DNA of 64,000 nt from assembly GCA_014607495.2 (NCBI GenBank), contig CP053175.1, forward strand, positions 2,666,001 through 2,730,000, written 5' to 3'. This DNA comes from Carposina sasakii. Its lineage: Eukaryota > Arthropoda > Insecta > Lepidoptera > Carposinidae. A program made the position numbers and the translations under genes. Numbering within the stretch: position 1 is the stretch's first letter; each line of letters starts with the position of its first letter. This document shows, piece after piece, positions 63,196-64,000 of this stretch. The notes beneath the pieces were generated by a model, which saw only the letters and a program-made list of their open reading frames with translations, made no database searches and was not told the origin of the DNA.

Positions 63196-63769
63196 GCCCC
63201 CTTATTAACTAACTATACAGGGTGATTTTTGGTCGTCAACGTTCCCGAAAACCACGGAATCTCCTCATCATCACGATCATTTTTCTCCATGGAAGCATAC
63301 CTGGGAAGTGTCTGGTTTCCAAAATATTAGGGTCCAAAGTTGAGTAAATAGACTGCGTTTTTCTGCATAAATGCACATAGACGCGCGTAGCAGGATTTTT
63401 TCACGAAAAATAACTAATATCTGTCTATAAAAAAACTTACATAAACACTAGACACTATAAATTTCGCACGATCAAGAAATTTAAAATTAAAAAAAAAAAA
63501 AAAAACTTTTTCCCAGCATTTTTTTGGCATAAACTTACTTTATTTCATGTATAGAATATGTACCCTTCGTTAAAGGTGGCCACAAAAAAACATCCTGTAT
63601 AGCAAAAGCAAACGATAGCGAAAATTATACAAAAATCGCTGATTGCTTGTCAAATTCGTATTACGTAAAATGAATTTCAAAGGAACTTTGACATTTCAAG
63701 GCGAATATTATACAATTTTTGCTATCGCTTTGCTTCGGCTTTGCTATTGCTTTTACGTATTCAGGGGGC
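63196..63769. mobile_element. Family R palindromic MITE, host of a family B insertion
   Basis: Ignoring the B element, GCCCCCTTATTAACTAACTA, AGCAAAAGCAAACGATAGCG, AAAATTATACAAAAATCGC pairs with GCGAATATTATACAATTTTT, GCTATCGCTTTGC, GCTATTGCTTTTACGTATTC then AGGGGGC. Confidence 0.65.
63216..63599 (+). mobile_element. Family B copy, full length (384 bp)
   Basis: TACAGGGTGATTTTTGGTCG ... GGTGGCCACAAAAAAACATC then CTGTA. The best full-length plus-strand copy. It sits in the left arm of the palindromic MITE at a TA. Confidence 0.8.
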
Positions 63770-64000
63770 TGGTTGGTGACCGCACTCTGATTTTTGGACT
63801 ATGTTGTCAATAAGTGAGGCGCTGCTGCCCACCTCTGGAAACCCTTAATCGCCTCGTATGTACGATACCCACGGGCAGGCATGTGGTAGTAAAAATTCTA
63901 CCCTGCCGGCTCCGCGCGGCTTATACTCGTACTATACTAACTATACTATAGGCATGAACGTATAAAGAACGGACAGAGTGTTGTCAATACACAGAGTGAA

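Larger units (their letters stand above)
63170..63920 (-). mobile_element. Family A copy, split by a nested MITE pair
   Basis: CATAGCCACCACGCTCTGGG at the left and GGTTGGTGACCGCACTCTGA to CTGCCGGCTCCGCGCGGC at the right flank a 574-bp insert. The 3' tail side is truncated. Confidence 0.7.

Noticed and set aside
1..64000. A new defence, biosynthetic or other multi-gene system
   Set aside because: Apart from three genes and a questionable short exon, the window is mobile-element DNA. The unusual signals are insertion structures, not a gene cluster.

Overview
This is a eukaryotic nuclear window that looks lepidopteran (moth or butterfly). The DNA is AT-rich, there is one clear GT-AG intron, polyadenylation signals are AATAAA-type, and most of the sequence is small interspersed repeats of kinds I associate with moth and butterfly genomes. 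These include RTE-type LINE 3' ends that finish in CAGCAGTGGACTGCAATAGG plus GATGAT repeats, Helitron-like repeats ending GGGCGTCCGCTAGT, tRNA-derived SINEs and many foldback MITEs. The assignment rests on repeat style and gene structure, not on a database match.

Genes lie in the first 8.5 kb. Two long intronless reading frames sit in tandem on the minus strand (754 aa at 348-2612 and 925 aa at 2874-5651). I do not recognise either. Both are polar, probably largely disordered proteins with no signal peptide and one hydrophobic segment near the C-terminus. About 1.07 kb upstream of the second, transcribed divergently, is a two-exon F-box protein gene (6726-7862 joined to 8347-8439, 409 aa). 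Its only coding intron carries a retroposon fragment, and its polyadenylation signal is followed by an 18-bp tandem array.

From 8.6 kb to the end I find no further complete gene. A CpG-rich patch at about 15.1-15.3 kb ends in a plausible very short first coding exon (ATG plus 10 nt, then a GTGAGC donor), so some of this DNA may be the first intron of a gene that continues outside. The rest is repeats: ten copies of an RTE-tailed retroposon, eight copies of a 350-385 bp MITE, about eighteen pieces of a 200-bp SINE-like element, many Helitron-like fragments, five foldback elements starting TACAGGGTGTAACA, and several LINE ORF remnants with stops.

The most informative structures are nested or odd insertions. 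A 136-bp Copia-type LTR followed by an 18-nt initiator-tRNA primer-binding site, with no internal region, sits inside a MITE inside a Helitron-like element (44820-45261). A repeat family carries a tRNA-like Pol III module near its 3' side instead of its 5' end. A target sequence is present three times around two adjacent retroposons (23062-23276). A 468-bp palindrome abuts a TIR element whose 77-bp arms are nearly identical (58741-59837). A 30-bp unit of a LINE ORF is amplified six times (21065-21244). The right end (63170-63920) is a three-level nest. Repeat families carry letters here (A, B, C, ...) only for cross-reference.
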